A stretch of 64,000 nucleotides of DNA from JAAYHV01 sp964400515 (GCA_964400515.1 CAYNTJ010000006.1:62001-126000); one strand, 5' to 3'; positions 45,237 to 53,845 are shown, counted from the first letter of the stretch. Notes: generated by a model not told the origin, from the sequence alone. A program made the numbers and translations.

Positions 45237-48200
45237 GATTGATAATCTGTTTATTTTAAATACTGAAAATACAAGCTATATCTTCAGAATTACTGAAGCA
45301 CTTTTGCTTGAACACATTTATTATGGGAAGAGGGTAAATCCTTTTCCCATGAGTGACGCGGGTAAAGAAAAGCATGAATTTCCAAGGGGGAGTACAATAA
45401 GCTATTCTGATGATTTTAATAATCTTTGTCTTGAGGATCTGTGTTTGGAGTATTCTTCATATGGTAAAGGTGACATCAGAGAGCCATTTATTTTATGTGA
45501 GTATGAAGATGGCAGTGTTACTTCGGATTTTATATATTTTGATTATAAAATAGGGCATGATGACATCTGCAAAACCCTCCCAACATCCTACGGAAATGAT
45601 AAGCTTGACGGTTTAAAAATAGTTTTAAAAGAAAAAAATCGTGATGTATATTTGGAACTATATTATGATGTTTATCCTGAATGTGATGTAATTACAAAAA
45701 GGATAAATGTGATTAATAAATGCAATGATGATGTCAGGTTAAATAGGGTAATGAGTTCGCAACTGGATTTTGATAATAAGGACTTTAATTTCATTACCTT
45801 TTCAGGCGCTTGGGCAAGGGAAATGGACATGAACTATATGCCTTGTAAAACGGGTACCGTTATAAACAGTTCCATCACGGGGACATCATCATCAAGACAC
45901 AATCCTTTTGTAATGCTAGCGGAGTATAATGCCAATGAAAACATTGGTGATGTTTATGGAATTAATTTGGTTTATAGCGGAAATCATTACGAGGCTATTG
46001 AGGTGAATGGTTATGATAAGCTTAGGCTTATCAACGGAATAAACCCCAATGGTTTTAACTGGAAGCTTTCAAAAGGAGAAACCTTTGAAGCTCCTGAGGC
46101 CGTCCTTACATATTCAAAAGATGGCTTTAATGGTGTCAGCAATAACATGCATTTATTTATTAATAAACACATTATTAGGGGCTATTGGAAAAATCGAATC
46201 AGACCGATAATTAATAATAGTTGGGAAGCCGCATATTTTGATTTTAATCAAAGCAGAATATTAAATATGGCTAAGGCTGCCAAGGAAGTCGGTGTGGAGC
46301 TTTTTGTTTTAGATGATGGTTGGTTTGGTAAAAGGGATGATGATACTAAGGCGTTGGGGGATTGGTATCCAAATGACAAAAAACTTCCCGAGGGTATAGA
46401 GGGTATATCAAGTAAGATAAATGAAATTGGCCTTGATTTTGGTATATGGGTCGAGCCTGAAATGGTTAATAGGGATAGCGATTCGTACAGAAAGCATCCG
46501 GAGTATGCACTGGAGCACTATGATATTAACCAAAGCTTGGGAAGAAACCAATTGATTCTTGATCTGACAAATAAAGAAGTAAGGGAACATATTTTCGATG
46601 AAATGAAGAACTTATTTAGTTCAGGCAATATAAAATATGTTAAATGGGATATGAACAGAATTTTTTCGGATGTGTTTTCCAAGGCTTTACCTAAAGACAG
46701 ACAGGGAGAAGTTTTTCATAGATATGTGTTAGGCCTTTATGAAATATTAGAAAGACTACAAAAAGAGTTTACGGAAATATTATTTGAAAGTTGTTCTTCC
46801 GGCGGAAACAGATTTGATTTGGGTATGCTTTGCTATATGCCACAGGTATGGGCAAGTGATAATACCGATGCTTTGTGCAGATGGACTATACAAAGGGGAT
46901 ACAGCTATGGATATCCTTTATCTGCCATATCTGCCCATGTATCCGATAGTCCGAATCATCAAACTTTAAGGAAAACCGGTATAGAAACAAGATTTCAAGT
47001 TGCATGCTTTGGAAATTTGGGGTATGAATTAAATATTGCCGAATTAAGCAAGGAAGAAAAGGATGCCATTAAAAAGCAAATAAGCTGGTATAAGGAATAT
47101 AGGAATGTTTTGCAGTTCGGTGAATTTTATAGGATCAAGGAAAACTCTTGGTTGACGGTAAGTGATGATAAAAAGCTGGGTGTAGGGATTTTATTCCAGG
47201 AATTGGCTAAGGCAAATTTCGGGTACTTAAAATTTAAAACTGTTAATCTTGAGAATGATTGCTACTATAGTTTCAAAAACAGGATAATTGATACTAATAT
47301 TATGGAATTTGGAAGCTTGATTAACGCAGTATCTCCTGTGCATATAAAGAATAAATCCACATTATACAATGTTGTTTCTAAATTCGTCAAGCTTAATGGT
47401 GAAGTTGAAAACTATTTTTTGACAGGTGAATACTTAAATAATGTGGGAGTTAAGCTAAAAGCCGGATTTTCGGGTACCGGATATAATGAGGATACGAGAA
47501 TTATGCCTGATTTTTCTTCCAGATTATTTATAATGGAAAGGGCCCATGAATATTTTTCTCCGGGAAGGATTAACCTTATTGGGGAACATATTGACTATAA
47601 CGGAGGGAAAGTATTGCCTTGTGCCATTAATCTTGGAATAACAGGTTATTTTTCAATGAGAGATGATAAAAAGGTTGTTTTGTACAGCTATGAATTTGAC
47701 AGGGAAGGCGAGCATGAATTTGATTTGGAGAAAATTGAAATCAAAGTAAATGACAGCTGGGCGGCATATGTTAAAGCTGTACTTTTGGAATTTGAGAGTA
47801 AGGGATATCATATTGATAAGGGATTTAATCTTCATGTCAGAAGCAATCTTCCCAAAGGAAGTGGTCTGTCTTCTTCAGCCTCTTTAGAGGCTTTGGTGGC
47901 ACATATCCTAAGCGAGGAATACTATTTTTACTTGGATGATGTTGATTTGGCTTTGCTGTGCCAGAAAGCTGAAAATGAACATATAGGTGTCTCTTGCGGT
48001 ATTATGGATCAAATGGCTGTGATATCGGGGAAAAAAGGCAAGTGTATGTATCTTGATACTGATAGTTTGGAATATGAATATGTGCCTATAAGGTTCAAAG
48101 GTTATTCACTGGTCATATGTAATACAAATAAAGAGCGAAAGCTGAGTGAATCTAAATATAACGATAGAATCAAAGAGTGCAATGAAGCATTAATATATTT

Positions 48201-48654
48201 ACAGAAGGAAATCGATGCCAAGAACCTATGTGAAATAAGCTTAAATCAGCTTGAGGAGAACAAAACCCTTATACCTGAAGAAATATACTATAAAAGGGCA
48301 AGACACGTTGTAACGGAAGATAAGAGGGTATATGAGGCTAAAGAACTTTTAAAGAATAACGACATCGAAGCATTTGGAGATTTGTTAAATGAATCCCATG
48401 ATTCTTTAAGGGATGATTATGAAGTGACGGGACCGGAACTTGACGCTATAGTAAATGCTGCAAGAATGCAAGACGGAGTATTGGGTGCCAGAATGACAGG
48501 TGCGGGTTTTGCAGGATGTGCGATAGCTTTGGTTAAGACAAAAAATCTTCAGGAATTCATGGACAATGTGGGTAAAATATACCTGGATAATGTGGGTTAT
48601 GAAGCATCTTTTGAAACTGTAGAAATTGTGGACGGAACTAAAAGAATTAATTAA
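45226..48654 (+). CDS. GH36 alpha-galactosidase fused to galactokinase
   Basis: One 1142-residue frame with two enzymes. Residues 1-~771 are a GH36 alpha-galactosidase with WVEPEMVNRDSD, nucleophile D475 in KWDMNR, CSSGGNRFD and acid/base D545 in SDNTDA, ending in the usual DFSSRLFIM strand. Residues ~775-1142 are a GHMP galactokinase with SPGRINLIGEHIDYNGG (778 onward), ATP loop LPKGSGLSSSAS (875-886), catalytic D928 in GIMDQ and GARMTGAGFAGCAIAL near the end. The kinase lacks the ~20-25 residues that normally precede its galactose-binding motif, and there is no linker. The ATG at 45226 has AGAGGT upstream. All catalytic residues look intact. The enzyme would free galactose and phosphorylate it in one polypeptide. 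Confidence 0.93.
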   Translation: MITKIDNLFILNTENTSYIFRITEALLLEHIYYGKRVNPFPMSDAGKEKHEFPRGSTISYSDDFNNLCLEDLCLEYSSYGKGDIREPFILCEYEDGSVTSDFIYFDYKIGHDDICKTLPTSYGNDKLDGLKIVLKEKNRDVYLELYYDVYPECDVITKRINVINKCNDDVRLNRVMSSQLDFDNKDFNFITFSGAWAREMDMNYMPCKTGTVINSSITGTSSSRHNPFVMLAEYNANENIGDVYGINLVYSGNHYEAIEVNGYDKLRLINGINPNGFNWKLSKGETFEAPEAVLTYSKDGFNGVSNNMHLFINKHIIRGYWKNRIRPIINNSWEAAYFDFNQSRILNMAKAAKEVGVELFVLDDGWFGKRDDDTKALGDWYPNDKKLPEGIEGISSKINEIGLDFGIWVEPEMVNRDSDSYRKHPEYALEHYDINQSLGRNQLILDLTNKEVREHIFDEMKNLFSSGNIKYVKWDMNRIFSDVFSKALPKDRQGEVFHRYVLGLYEILERLQKEFTEILFESCSSGGNRFDLGMLCYMPQVWASDNTDALCRWTIQRGYSYGYPLSAISAHVSDSPNHQTLRKTGIETRFQVACFGNLGYELNIAELSKEEKDAIKKQISWYKEYRNVLQFGEFYRIKENSWLTVSDDKKLGVGILFQELAKANFGYLKFKTVNLENDCYYSFKNRIIDTNIMEFGSLINAVSPVHIKNKSTLYNVVSKFVKLNGEVENYFLTGEYLNNVGVKLKAGFSGTGYNEDTRIMPDFSSRLFIMERAHEYFSPGRINLIGEHIDYNGGKVLPCAINLGITGYFSMRDDKKVVLYSYEFDREGEHEFDLEKIEIKVNDSWAAYVKAVLLEFESKGYHIDKGFNLHVRSNLPKGSGLSSSASLEALVAHILSEEYYFYLDDVDLALLCQKAENEHIGVSCGIMDQMAVISGKKGKCMYLDTDSLEYEYVPIRFKGYSLVICNTNKERKLSESKYNDRIKECNEALIYLQKEIDAKNLCEISLNQLEENKTLIPEEIYYKRARHVVTEDKRVYEAKELLKNNDIEAFGDLLNESHDSLRDDYEVTGPELDAIVNAARMQDGVLGARMTGAGFAGCAIALVKTKNLQEFMDNVGKIYLDNVGYEASFETVEIVDGTKRIN

Positions 48655-48672
48655 AAAATATCATAAAAAACA

Positions 48673-48701
48673 TTGACAATAATTGTGTTTTTTGGTATTA
48701 T
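48673..48701 (+). promoter_or_regulatory. Promoter of the tRNA-Met/Val/Asp unit
   Basis: TTGACA (48673-48678) and TATTAT (48696-48701) with a 17-base spacer, 34 bases before the first tRNA. Confidence 0.8.
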
Positions 48702-48734
48702 ATCACTTGCGACGATTTAAAAGTCGCAACCTTT

Positions 48735-48811
48735 GGCGGTGTAGCTTAGTTGGCTAGAGCGTCCGGTTCATACCCGGAAGGTCGGTGGTTCGAATCCACT
48801 CGCCGCTACCA
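48735..48811 (+). tRNA. tRNA-Met (CAT), elongator type
   Basis: Acceptor GGCGGTG/CGCCGCT, anticodon arm TCCGG-TTCATAC-CCGGA, T-arm GGTGG/CCACT, encoded CCA. It lacks the C1-A72 mismatch and the three G-C pairs of initiators. The body matches elongator tRNA-Met better than lysidine-modified tRNA-Ile. Confidence 0.9.
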
Positions 48812-48814
48812 TGG

Positions 48815-48890
48815 GGGCGTATAGCTCAGCTGGGAGAGCACCTGCCTTACAAGCAGGGGGTCATAGGTTCGAGCCCTATTACGCCCACCA
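48815..48890 (+). tRNA. tRNA-Val (TAC)
   Basis: Acceptor GGGCGTA/TACGCCC, anticodon arm CCTGC-CTTACAA-GCAGG, T-arm ATAGG/CCTAT, encoded CCA. Follows tRNA-Met after three bases. Confidence 0.95.
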
Positions 48891-48900
48891 TTTAACAATT

Positions 48901-48977
48901 GGCCTGGTAGTTCAGTTGGTTAGAATGCCAGCCTGTCACGCTGGAGGTCGTCGGTTCGAGCCCGATCCAGGTCGCCA
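48901..48977 (+). tRNA. tRNA-Asp (GTC)
   Basis: Acceptor GGCCTGG/CCAGGTC, anticodon arm CCAGC-CTGTCAC-GCTGG, T-loop TTCGAGC, discriminator G and encoded CCA. Confidence 0.95.
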
Positions 48978-48993
48978 TATTTATTTTACTTAA

Positions 48994-49022
48994 TTGACAA
49001 CAGAATATTAAAATGTTATAAT
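48994..49022 (+). promoter_or_regulatory. Promoter of the tRNA-His/Gln/Cys unit
   Basis: Perfect TTGACA (48994-48999) and TATAAT (49017-49022) with 17 bases between and TGT before the -10, inside the tRNA cluster. Confidence 0.85.
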
Positions 49023-49044
49023 TTTTTTTGCAAAAACACATTAT

Positions 49045-49121
49045 GGTGGGTATCGTCAAGTGGTTAAGACACAGGGTTGTGGCTCCTGTATACGTGGGTT
49101 CGACTCCCACTACCCACCCCA
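49045..49121 (+). tRNA. tRNA-His (GTG)
   Basis: Extra 5' G (G-1) opposite C73, acceptor GTGGGTA/TACCCAC, anticodon arm CAGGG-TTGTGGC-TCCTG, T-arm GTGGG/CCCAC, encoded CCA. Confidence 0.93.
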
Positions 49122-49128
49122 TATTTAT

Positions 49129-49203
49129 TGGGGTATCGCCAAGCGGTAAGGCAATGGATTCTGATTCCATCATGCGCAGGTTCGAATCCTGCTACCCTAG
49201 CCA
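49129..49203 (+). tRNA. tRNA-Gln (CTG)
   Basis: Acceptor TGGGGTA/TACCCTA, anticodon arm ATGGA-TTCTGAT-TCCAT giving anticodon CTG (codon CAG), T-loop TTCGAAT, G73 and encoded CCA. Confidence 0.92.
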
Positions 49204-49230
49204 AGAATACAATATAATATCATAATATAC

Positions 49231-49305
<75 letters not shown>

Positions 49306-49321
49306 CAAGAAAAGCTGTCAG

Positions 49322-49357
49322 AAACCTGCAATTGCAGGGAGTAGGGCGGTTTTTTTA
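49322..49357 (+). terminator. Terminator after the tRNA cluster
   Basis: AAACC (49322-49326) can pair with GGTTT (49348-49352) enclosing CCTGCAA/TTGCAGG-type pairing, followed by a T run. The stem is imperfect. Confidence 0.55.
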
Positions 49358-49462
49358 ATTTTATAAAAAATATATTAATAGACCTTTTTATAGGACAGCA
49401 AATTATTTAATATTAACTTGAAAATATTGCTTATTGTATAGTTAAGTTAGTTGGAGGTAAAA

Positions 49463-50017
49463 ATGACTAAAGGTAAAATTAGAAAATGTAAGTCTTGCGG
49501 TAATGAAATTGGTAGTAAAGGTAAGGTGATATGTCCAAATTGCGGAACAATTAATAAAGTCGCTGTTTTTAAAAGACCTTGGTTTATAGTGATCATAATG
49601 CTTGTTATGATTGTTGTATTTGTGGCTTCTTGCGGTGGAGAGGATGAAAGTGATAATAAGGATGTTAGTACAAATGATAATGGGACTGTAACTGTTACAA
49701 GGGAAGCAACAGATGTAACGGTTGATGAACTCATAGAAGCCTTAGATGAAAATGCTTTAAAAGCAGCAGATACATACAAAGGTATGTATGTTAGATTGAC
49801 AGGAGAATTATCGGTTATTGATTCTTCAGGAGATTATTTTTCTTTAGCACCTATGCATGACGATTATTCCTTTGATACTGTGCTCTGCTATATAAATGAA
49901 GAGCATCTTGATAAAGTTATGGAATTCACATCGGAACAAGAAGTGACCGTGGTAGGTGAGATTACAGATGTTGGAGAATTCTTGGGATACTCATTAGAAG
50001 TTGAGACTATTGAATAG
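49463..50017 (+). CDS. Zinc-ribbon membrane protein with OB-fold (tRNA_anti-like) domain
   Basis: A 184-residue protein: an N-terminal zinc ribbon with two CxxC pairs (CKSCG and CPNCG), one membrane segment (PWFIVIIMLVMIVVFVASC), a low-complexity acidic stretch, then a ~90-residue domain with YVRLTGELSVIDSSGDYFSL and EQEVTVVGEITDVG. The latter matches the extracytoplasmic tRNA_anti-like OB-fold seen in many Firmicute surface proteins. The VASC at the end of the membrane segment could act as a lipobox, but the zinc ribbon before it makes a cleaved signal unlikely. The ATG at 49463 fits GGAGG; the TTG 12 bases earlier overlaps it. Function unknown. Confidence 0.75.
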   Translation: MTKGKIRKCKSCGNEIGSKGKVICPNCGTINKVAVFKRPWFIVIIMLVMIVVFVASCGGEDESDNKDVSTNDNGTVTVTREATDVTVDELIEALDENALKAADTYKGMYVRLTGELSVIDSSGDYFSLAPMHDDYSFDTVLCYINEEHLDKVMEFTSEQEVTVVGEITDVGEFLGYSLEVETIE

Positions 50018-50032
50018 TTAATATGATTTAGT

Positions 50033-50067
50033 AAACTGCCATTACTCCCTTGAGTATGGCAGTTTTT
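50033..50067 (+). terminator. Terminator after the zinc-ribbon gene
   Basis: AAACTGCCAT (50033-50042) pairs with ATGGCAGTTT (50056-50065), with ACTC/GAGT inside, then T residues. Confidence 0.85.
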
Positions 50068-50115
50068 AATTTCCTGTGATATAATAATTCAATATACTAA
50101 ATTGAGGGGGATGAT

Positions 50116-51411
50116 ATGGGTAATAAAATAGCATTAATCAACTGTTCGCTTTTGGACGGAAGTGAAAATATGAAGTTGCAGGAAAATATGACTGTGGTAA
50201 TCCAAGATGAAAAAATTGCTGAAATAGGGGAAAATATTTCCGTTAGCGGATGCAAGGTAATAGATTTAAAAGGAAAGTATTTGTTGCCGGGACTTATAAA
50301 TGCCCATGTGCATTTACCCGGAAGTGGAAAACCTAAAAAGGGTGAATCTCAGAATGCTGATAGTGTTAAACGGTTAATGAAAAACCCTATAACTAGGTAT
50401 ATAGTAAAGAAAATGTGCCAAGGCTATGCCAAGACAGAACTTATGTCAGGGACAACAACAATCAGAACCGTAGGAGGACTTGATAATATCGATTCTTCAA
50501 TAAGGGATGATATAAATAACGGTAAATATTTGGGACCTAGAATGCTAGTTTCTGATATGGCGGTTTCCGTAACGGGAGGACATATGGCGGAAGTTTTGGC
50601 ATATGTTGCGGATAGTCCTTTGGAATGCAGGGAATGCGTAAAAAAAATTGCCAAGGGAAAGCCGGATTTAATTAAATTGATGATTACAGGAGGGGTACTT
50701 GATGCCAAGGTAAAGGGTGAACCGGGAATATTAAAAATGCCCCTTGACTATGTTACTGCTGCCTGTGATGAGGCACATAAACTGGGCCTTAAGGTTGCTG
50801 CCCATACTGAAAGCCCGGAGGGAGTTTTGGTAGCATTAAAAGGTGGGGTTGATACCATTGAACACGGGGCTAAGCCAAATGATGAAATGATAGCTTTGTA
50901 TAAAGAGAAGGGCGCCTCTAATATATGTACTATTTCTCCGGCATTACCATTATCTACTTTTCCTTCGGAGATTACCCATAGCAATGACCTTACAAGATAT
51001 AACGGAAAAGTTGTGATGGATGGTATAATTGAAGCGGCTAAGGAATGTTTAAAAAATGATATACCCGTTGGTTTAGGTACAGATACGGCATGTCCCTTTG
51101 TAACCCACTATAATACTTGGAGAGAGTTATTTCTGTTCCATAAGTATGTTGGAGTTTCCACTGCATTTGCTCTACATACCATAACTCTAGGCAATGCCAG
51201 AATCCTTGAAATAGATGATGTAACAGGATCTGTGGAAGTTGGTAAAAGTGCAGATTTATTTATAGCCAGTGGTAATCCCTTGGAAGATTTATATCATTTA
51301 TCTAAGCCATACATGGTTGTAATAAAGGGTAATATAATTAAGAATCCTAAGATTAAGAAGTTTAATGAAATTGATAGCGAGCTTGATAAAGCATTTTCAA
51401 AACTTGTTTAA
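50116..51411 (+). CDS. Metal-dependent amidohydrolase
   Basis: A 431-residue cytoplasmic amidohydrolase of the imidazolonepropionase/prolidase-like group. It has the N-terminal composite beta domain, LPGLINAHVHLPGSG with the first metal HxH, KLMITGGV, AAHTESPEGV with histidine, DTIEHGA with histidine, and GLGTDTACP with the metal aspartate. The substrate is unknown; such enzymes cut cyclic amides or dipeptides. AGGGGG precedes the ATG. It is followed by the palindrome that heads the GntR operon, which may also serve as its terminator. Confidence 0.88.
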   Translation: MGNKIALINCSLLDGSENMKLQENMTVVIQDEKIAEIGENISVSGCKVIDLKGKYLLPGLINAHVHLPGSGKPKKGESQNADSVKRLMKNPITRYIVKKMCQGYAKTELMSGTTTIRTVGGLDNIDSSIRDDINNGKYLGPRMLVSDMAVSVTGGHMAEVLAYVADSPLECRECVKKIAKGKPDLIKLMITGGVLDAKVKGEPGILKMPLDYVTAACDEAHKLGLKVAAHTESPEGVLVALKGGVDTIEHGAKPNDEMIALYKEKGASNICTISPALPLSTFPSEITHSNDLTRYNGKVVMDGIIEAAKECLKNDIPVGLGTDTACPFVTHYNTWRELFLFHKYVGVSTAFALHTITLGNARILEIDDVTGSVEVGKSADLFIASGNPLEDLYHLSKPYMVVIKGNIIKNPKIKKFNEIDSELDKAFSKLV

Positions 51412-51420
51412 TTATTGAGG

Positions 51421-51449
51421 TTGACAAGATAATATAAAAGTGATAGTGT
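51421..51449 (+). promoter_or_regulatory. Probable promoter of the GntR-ABC operon
   Basis: Perfect TTGACA (51421-51426), 17-base spacer, then TAGTGT (51444-51449) preceded by TGA as extended -10. The -10 lies inside the left arm of the 42-base palindrome, as expected for a repressed promoter. Confidence 0.5.
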
Positions 51450-51477
51450 ACTACTTAAGTAGTACACTATCACTTTT
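51436..51477. promoter_or_regulatory. 42-base perfect palindrome, candidate GntR operator and/or terminator
   Basis: Positions 51436-51456 are the exact reverse complement of 51457-51477, centred on ACTT/AAGT with GTACTACTT/AAGTAGTAC as core. T residues follow. It ends two bases before the ribosome site of the GntR gene. It could bind the dimeric GntR protein, and as RNA it could end the amidohydrolase transcript. Confidence 0.7.
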
Positions 51478-51488
51478 TTGGAGTAAAT

Positions 51489-51857
51489 ATGAAAAATAAT
51501 ATACCAATATACATTCAAATAGTGGATGAAGTTAAGCGGCAAATAATATCTAAAGAATTAAAGCCTGGAGATAAAATTAATTCTGTTAGGGAACTTGCTG
51601 CCAGGTTTGGCGTTAATCCAAACACAATTCAAAAGGCTTTAAATGAGCTGGATTTGGAAAGGATTATTGAACCGAAAAAAGGTGTTGGCAATTTTGTAAT
51701 AAACGATGAAAAATTGATTAATAGACTACGCGAGGAAAAAGCTAAGGAAATAATTCAAGAATTCTTTTTTAAAATACAAGGGCTGGGTTACGAGGATGAA
51801 GAAATAGAAAAAAAAATAAATGAATATTTTAATAAGAAAGGGATTGATAATGATTAG
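51489..51857 (+). CDS. GntR-family regulator, YtrA subfamily
   Basis: A 122-residue repressor-type protein: the winged helix of GntR (IYIQIVDEVKRQIISKELKPGDKI, SVRELAARFGVNPNTIQKALNEL) in the first ~75 residues and only a short helical tail for dimerisation, which defines YtrA-type members. Such proteins usually control the ABC transporter genes that follow them, as here. The ATPase start overlaps its end (ATGATTAG). It probably acts on the palindrome just upstream. The inducing signal is unknown; YtrA relatives respond to cell-envelope stress or antibiotics. Confidence 0.92.
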   Translation: MKNNIPIYIQIVDEVKRQIISKELKPGDKINSVRELAARFGVNPNTIQKALNELDLERIIEPKKGVGNFVINDEKLINRLREEKAKEIIQEFFFKIQGLGYEDEEIEKKINEYFNKKGIDND

Positions 51858-52545
51858 CATTAATGGACTTTATAAAAATTTTGGGAATGTTAAAGCGTTG
51901 GAAGATATTAATATAGAAATTAAAGAGGGTCAAATAATAGGATTGCTTGGTCCAAATGGTAGTGGTAAAACAACATTACTGAAAATACTTGCAGGATTAT
52001 ATAAAGAATATGATGGAGAAGTAATCATAAATGGGCATTCACCTTCAGGGTTAACAAAATCGATAACGTCATATTTACCAGATAAAAGTGTTTTTCCAAA
52101 GAAGTATTCGGTTGAAAAAATAAGCAAAATATATAAAAATTATTATAATGATTTTGAGAAAAATGATTTTGATGATATGTTAAAAGCATTTGATATTAAA
52201 GAAGACGAAATAATTAATGAAATGTCTAAAGGGAAAGTAGATAAACTTAACATAGCTTTAGCATTAGCTAGAAGGGCAAATATATATTTATTAGATGAAC
52301 CTATAGGAGGAGTAGATGTCAAGGCTAGGGAAATTGTTTTAAATAAAATAATTGAGAAGTTAAGGCCTGAAGCCACAATTATTGTTGTAACGCATTTGAT
52401 TAATGATATTGAGAAAATATTTGATTCAGTGATTATGTTGGATAAAGGTGAAATAGTTTACTATGATAACTGTGATAAGTTAAGACTTGAATATGGAAAA
52501 TCATTAGAAAACATTATTAGGGAGTGTTATTATGAAAATAATTAA
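51850..52545 (+). CDS. ABC transporter ATPase
   Basis: A 231-residue ATPase: Walker A GPNGSGKTT near 37-45, a weak signature region (MSKGKVDKLNIALALARRA instead of LSGGQ), Walker B IYLLDEPIGGVD, and the switch histidine in VVTHL. The SKG-type signature is usual in the exporters paired with YtrA-type regulators. The start at ATG 51850 (MISINGLYKNF) is chosen over the in-frame codon 30 bases earlier because it overlaps the GntR stop in the coupled ATGATTAG form. It should work with the membrane protein encoded at 53838. Confidence 0.9.
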   Translation: MISINGLYKNFGNVKALEDINIEIKEGQIIGLLGPNGSGKTTLLKILAGLYKEYDGEVIINGHSPSGLTKSITSYLPDKSVFPKKYSVEKISKIYKNYYNDFEKNDFDDMLKAFDIKEDEIINEMSKGKVDKLNIALALARRANIYLLDEPIGGVDVKAREIVLNKIIEKLRPEATIIVVTHLINDIEKIFDSVIMLDKGEIVYYDNCDKLRLEYGKSLENIIRECYYENN

Positions 52546-53845
52546 AAATCGTTATGTGTTACTTACAATAATACTGTTAGTAATATCATTTTTACTATGT
52601 AGTAAAAGTTTTAATAATATGGAAAAGGAAGAATTATATAACGAGGCATATTTAAGTGAATTTGATTGGATTTTAGAACCGGGAGTGTATGATGAAATAG
52701 TTTTGTTAACCCAAGAACCGTTAAGATATAGAGTTATGAACAGTGAAAATAAATATGGAGTAATAGATGAAAATGGTGCTTTGTTATTGCCATGTGAATA
52801 TGAGGAACTGAGTTGTGAAGATTCCTCGGAAATTATTTTAGTAGGTGGGGATAGAAAGTATTTTATGGATTTTTCGGGTGAAAGAATTAATAATAATTCA
52901 TATAGCGAAGCATCTTGCTATTATGGTGATTATGCAAGTGTATTAAGTGATGGTATTAACAAAGTTATTGATAAACAAGGCAATACAATTATTACCTTGG
53001 ATGAAATAATAGAAATGCATCCTAATGCAGTAAATAAAAAAACTGATAAGTCAAAGGTGCTCGGCTTAGATGAAGAGAACTTAATGCCTGTAACCAATGA
53101 TGTGTTTTCATATGTAATAGGAGAATATACAGGTTTAGTCAATGTAAGAGAAAAGAAAATAGTTGTGCCAGCTAGCAAATATAATTTGTTTAATGGCTAT
53201 AGTGAAGGTTTTTATATATTTACCAATTTTTACGAAGAAAGAGTTAGCTCTAATTCAATTACTGGTCTAGAACAAAGCTATTATTTAGATGAAGAAGGTA
53301 ATGAAAAATTCAAAGATATATTTTTTACTAATGTAAATGTATTTAAAGATGATGTTGCACTAGTAGAAATTGCAACAGATTATAAAAGCTATGATATGAC
53401 AGAAAAAAAGAAAAAAGAACAAGGAATTAATATAGCTTGGGGTATAGTTGACAAAAAAGGAAATTATAGAAATCTACCCGACGAGCTAACATGTGAAATA
53501 GGAGATTCGTTTTCGGAAGGGCATTTGCTTTTAAATGATGGTAAAAAAGTAATTATATTGGACAAGAATCTAAAGATAACAGGAGAAATTCCTATAAAAG
53601 AATATATGACAAATTTAGGAAGTTTTAAACAGGGGCTAATGCCTTATGGGAGTATAGAGAAGAGAAAGAATAAAAATAGAATAGGTTTTTATGGAGATTC
53701 CCTATTTGGTTACATTAATTACAAGGGAGAATATGTTATAGAACCTATATTTGATTATGCAGATAATATATACAAGGGTAAAGCCATAGTGGTGCTAGGG
53801 AATAAATATGGAATAATAAATATGGAGGAGTATCTGTATGAATAA
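52532..53845 (+). CDS. Membrane-anchored WG-repeat protein in ABC operon
   Basis: A 437-residue protein with one N-terminal membrane segment (YVLLTIILLVISFLLC) and a large outside part made of about seven WG-type beta repeats, for example KYGVIDENGALLLPCEYEEL, AWGIVDKKGNY, LFGYINYKGEYVIEPIFDY and KYGIINMEE. There is no clear lipobox. It overlaps the ATPase by 14 bases and the permease by eight, so it is an integral member of the transporter operon. WG-repeat proteins are thought to bind ligands or partners on the cell surface; the role in this ABC system is unknown. The gene is notably AT-rich. Confidence 0.8.
   Translation: MKIIKNRYVLLTIILLVISFLLCSKSFNNMEKEELYNEAYLSEFDWILEPGVYDEIVLLTQEPLRYRVMNSENKYGVIDENGALLLPCEYEELSCEDSSEIILVGGDRKYFMDFSGERINNNSYSEASCYYGDYASVLSDGINKVIDKQGNTIITLDEIIEMHPNAVNKKTDKSKVLGLDEENLMPVTNDVFSYVIGEYTGLVNVREKKIVVPASKYNLFNGYSEGFYIFTNFYEERVSSNSITGLEQSYYLDEEGNEKFKDIFFTNVNVFKDDVALVEIATDYKSYDMTEKKKKEQGINIAWGIVDKKGNYRNLPDELTCEIGDSFSEGHLLLNDGKKVIILDKNLKITGEIPIKEYMTNLGSFKQGLMPYGSIEKRKNKNRIGFYGDSLFGYINYKGEYVIEPIFDYADNIYKGKAIVVLGNKYGIINMEEYLYE

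Noticed and set aside
47533..48654. A separate galactokinase gene starting at the internal ATG 47533
   Set aside because: There is no ribosome site upstream, the frame is continuous with GH36, and the ATG belongs to the last strand of the GH36 C-terminal domain.
51436..51477. Mobile-element end or attachment site at the long palindrome
   Set aside because: No transposase or integrase is nearby and no matching copy or target duplication is seen; its position relative to the GntR gene explains it better.
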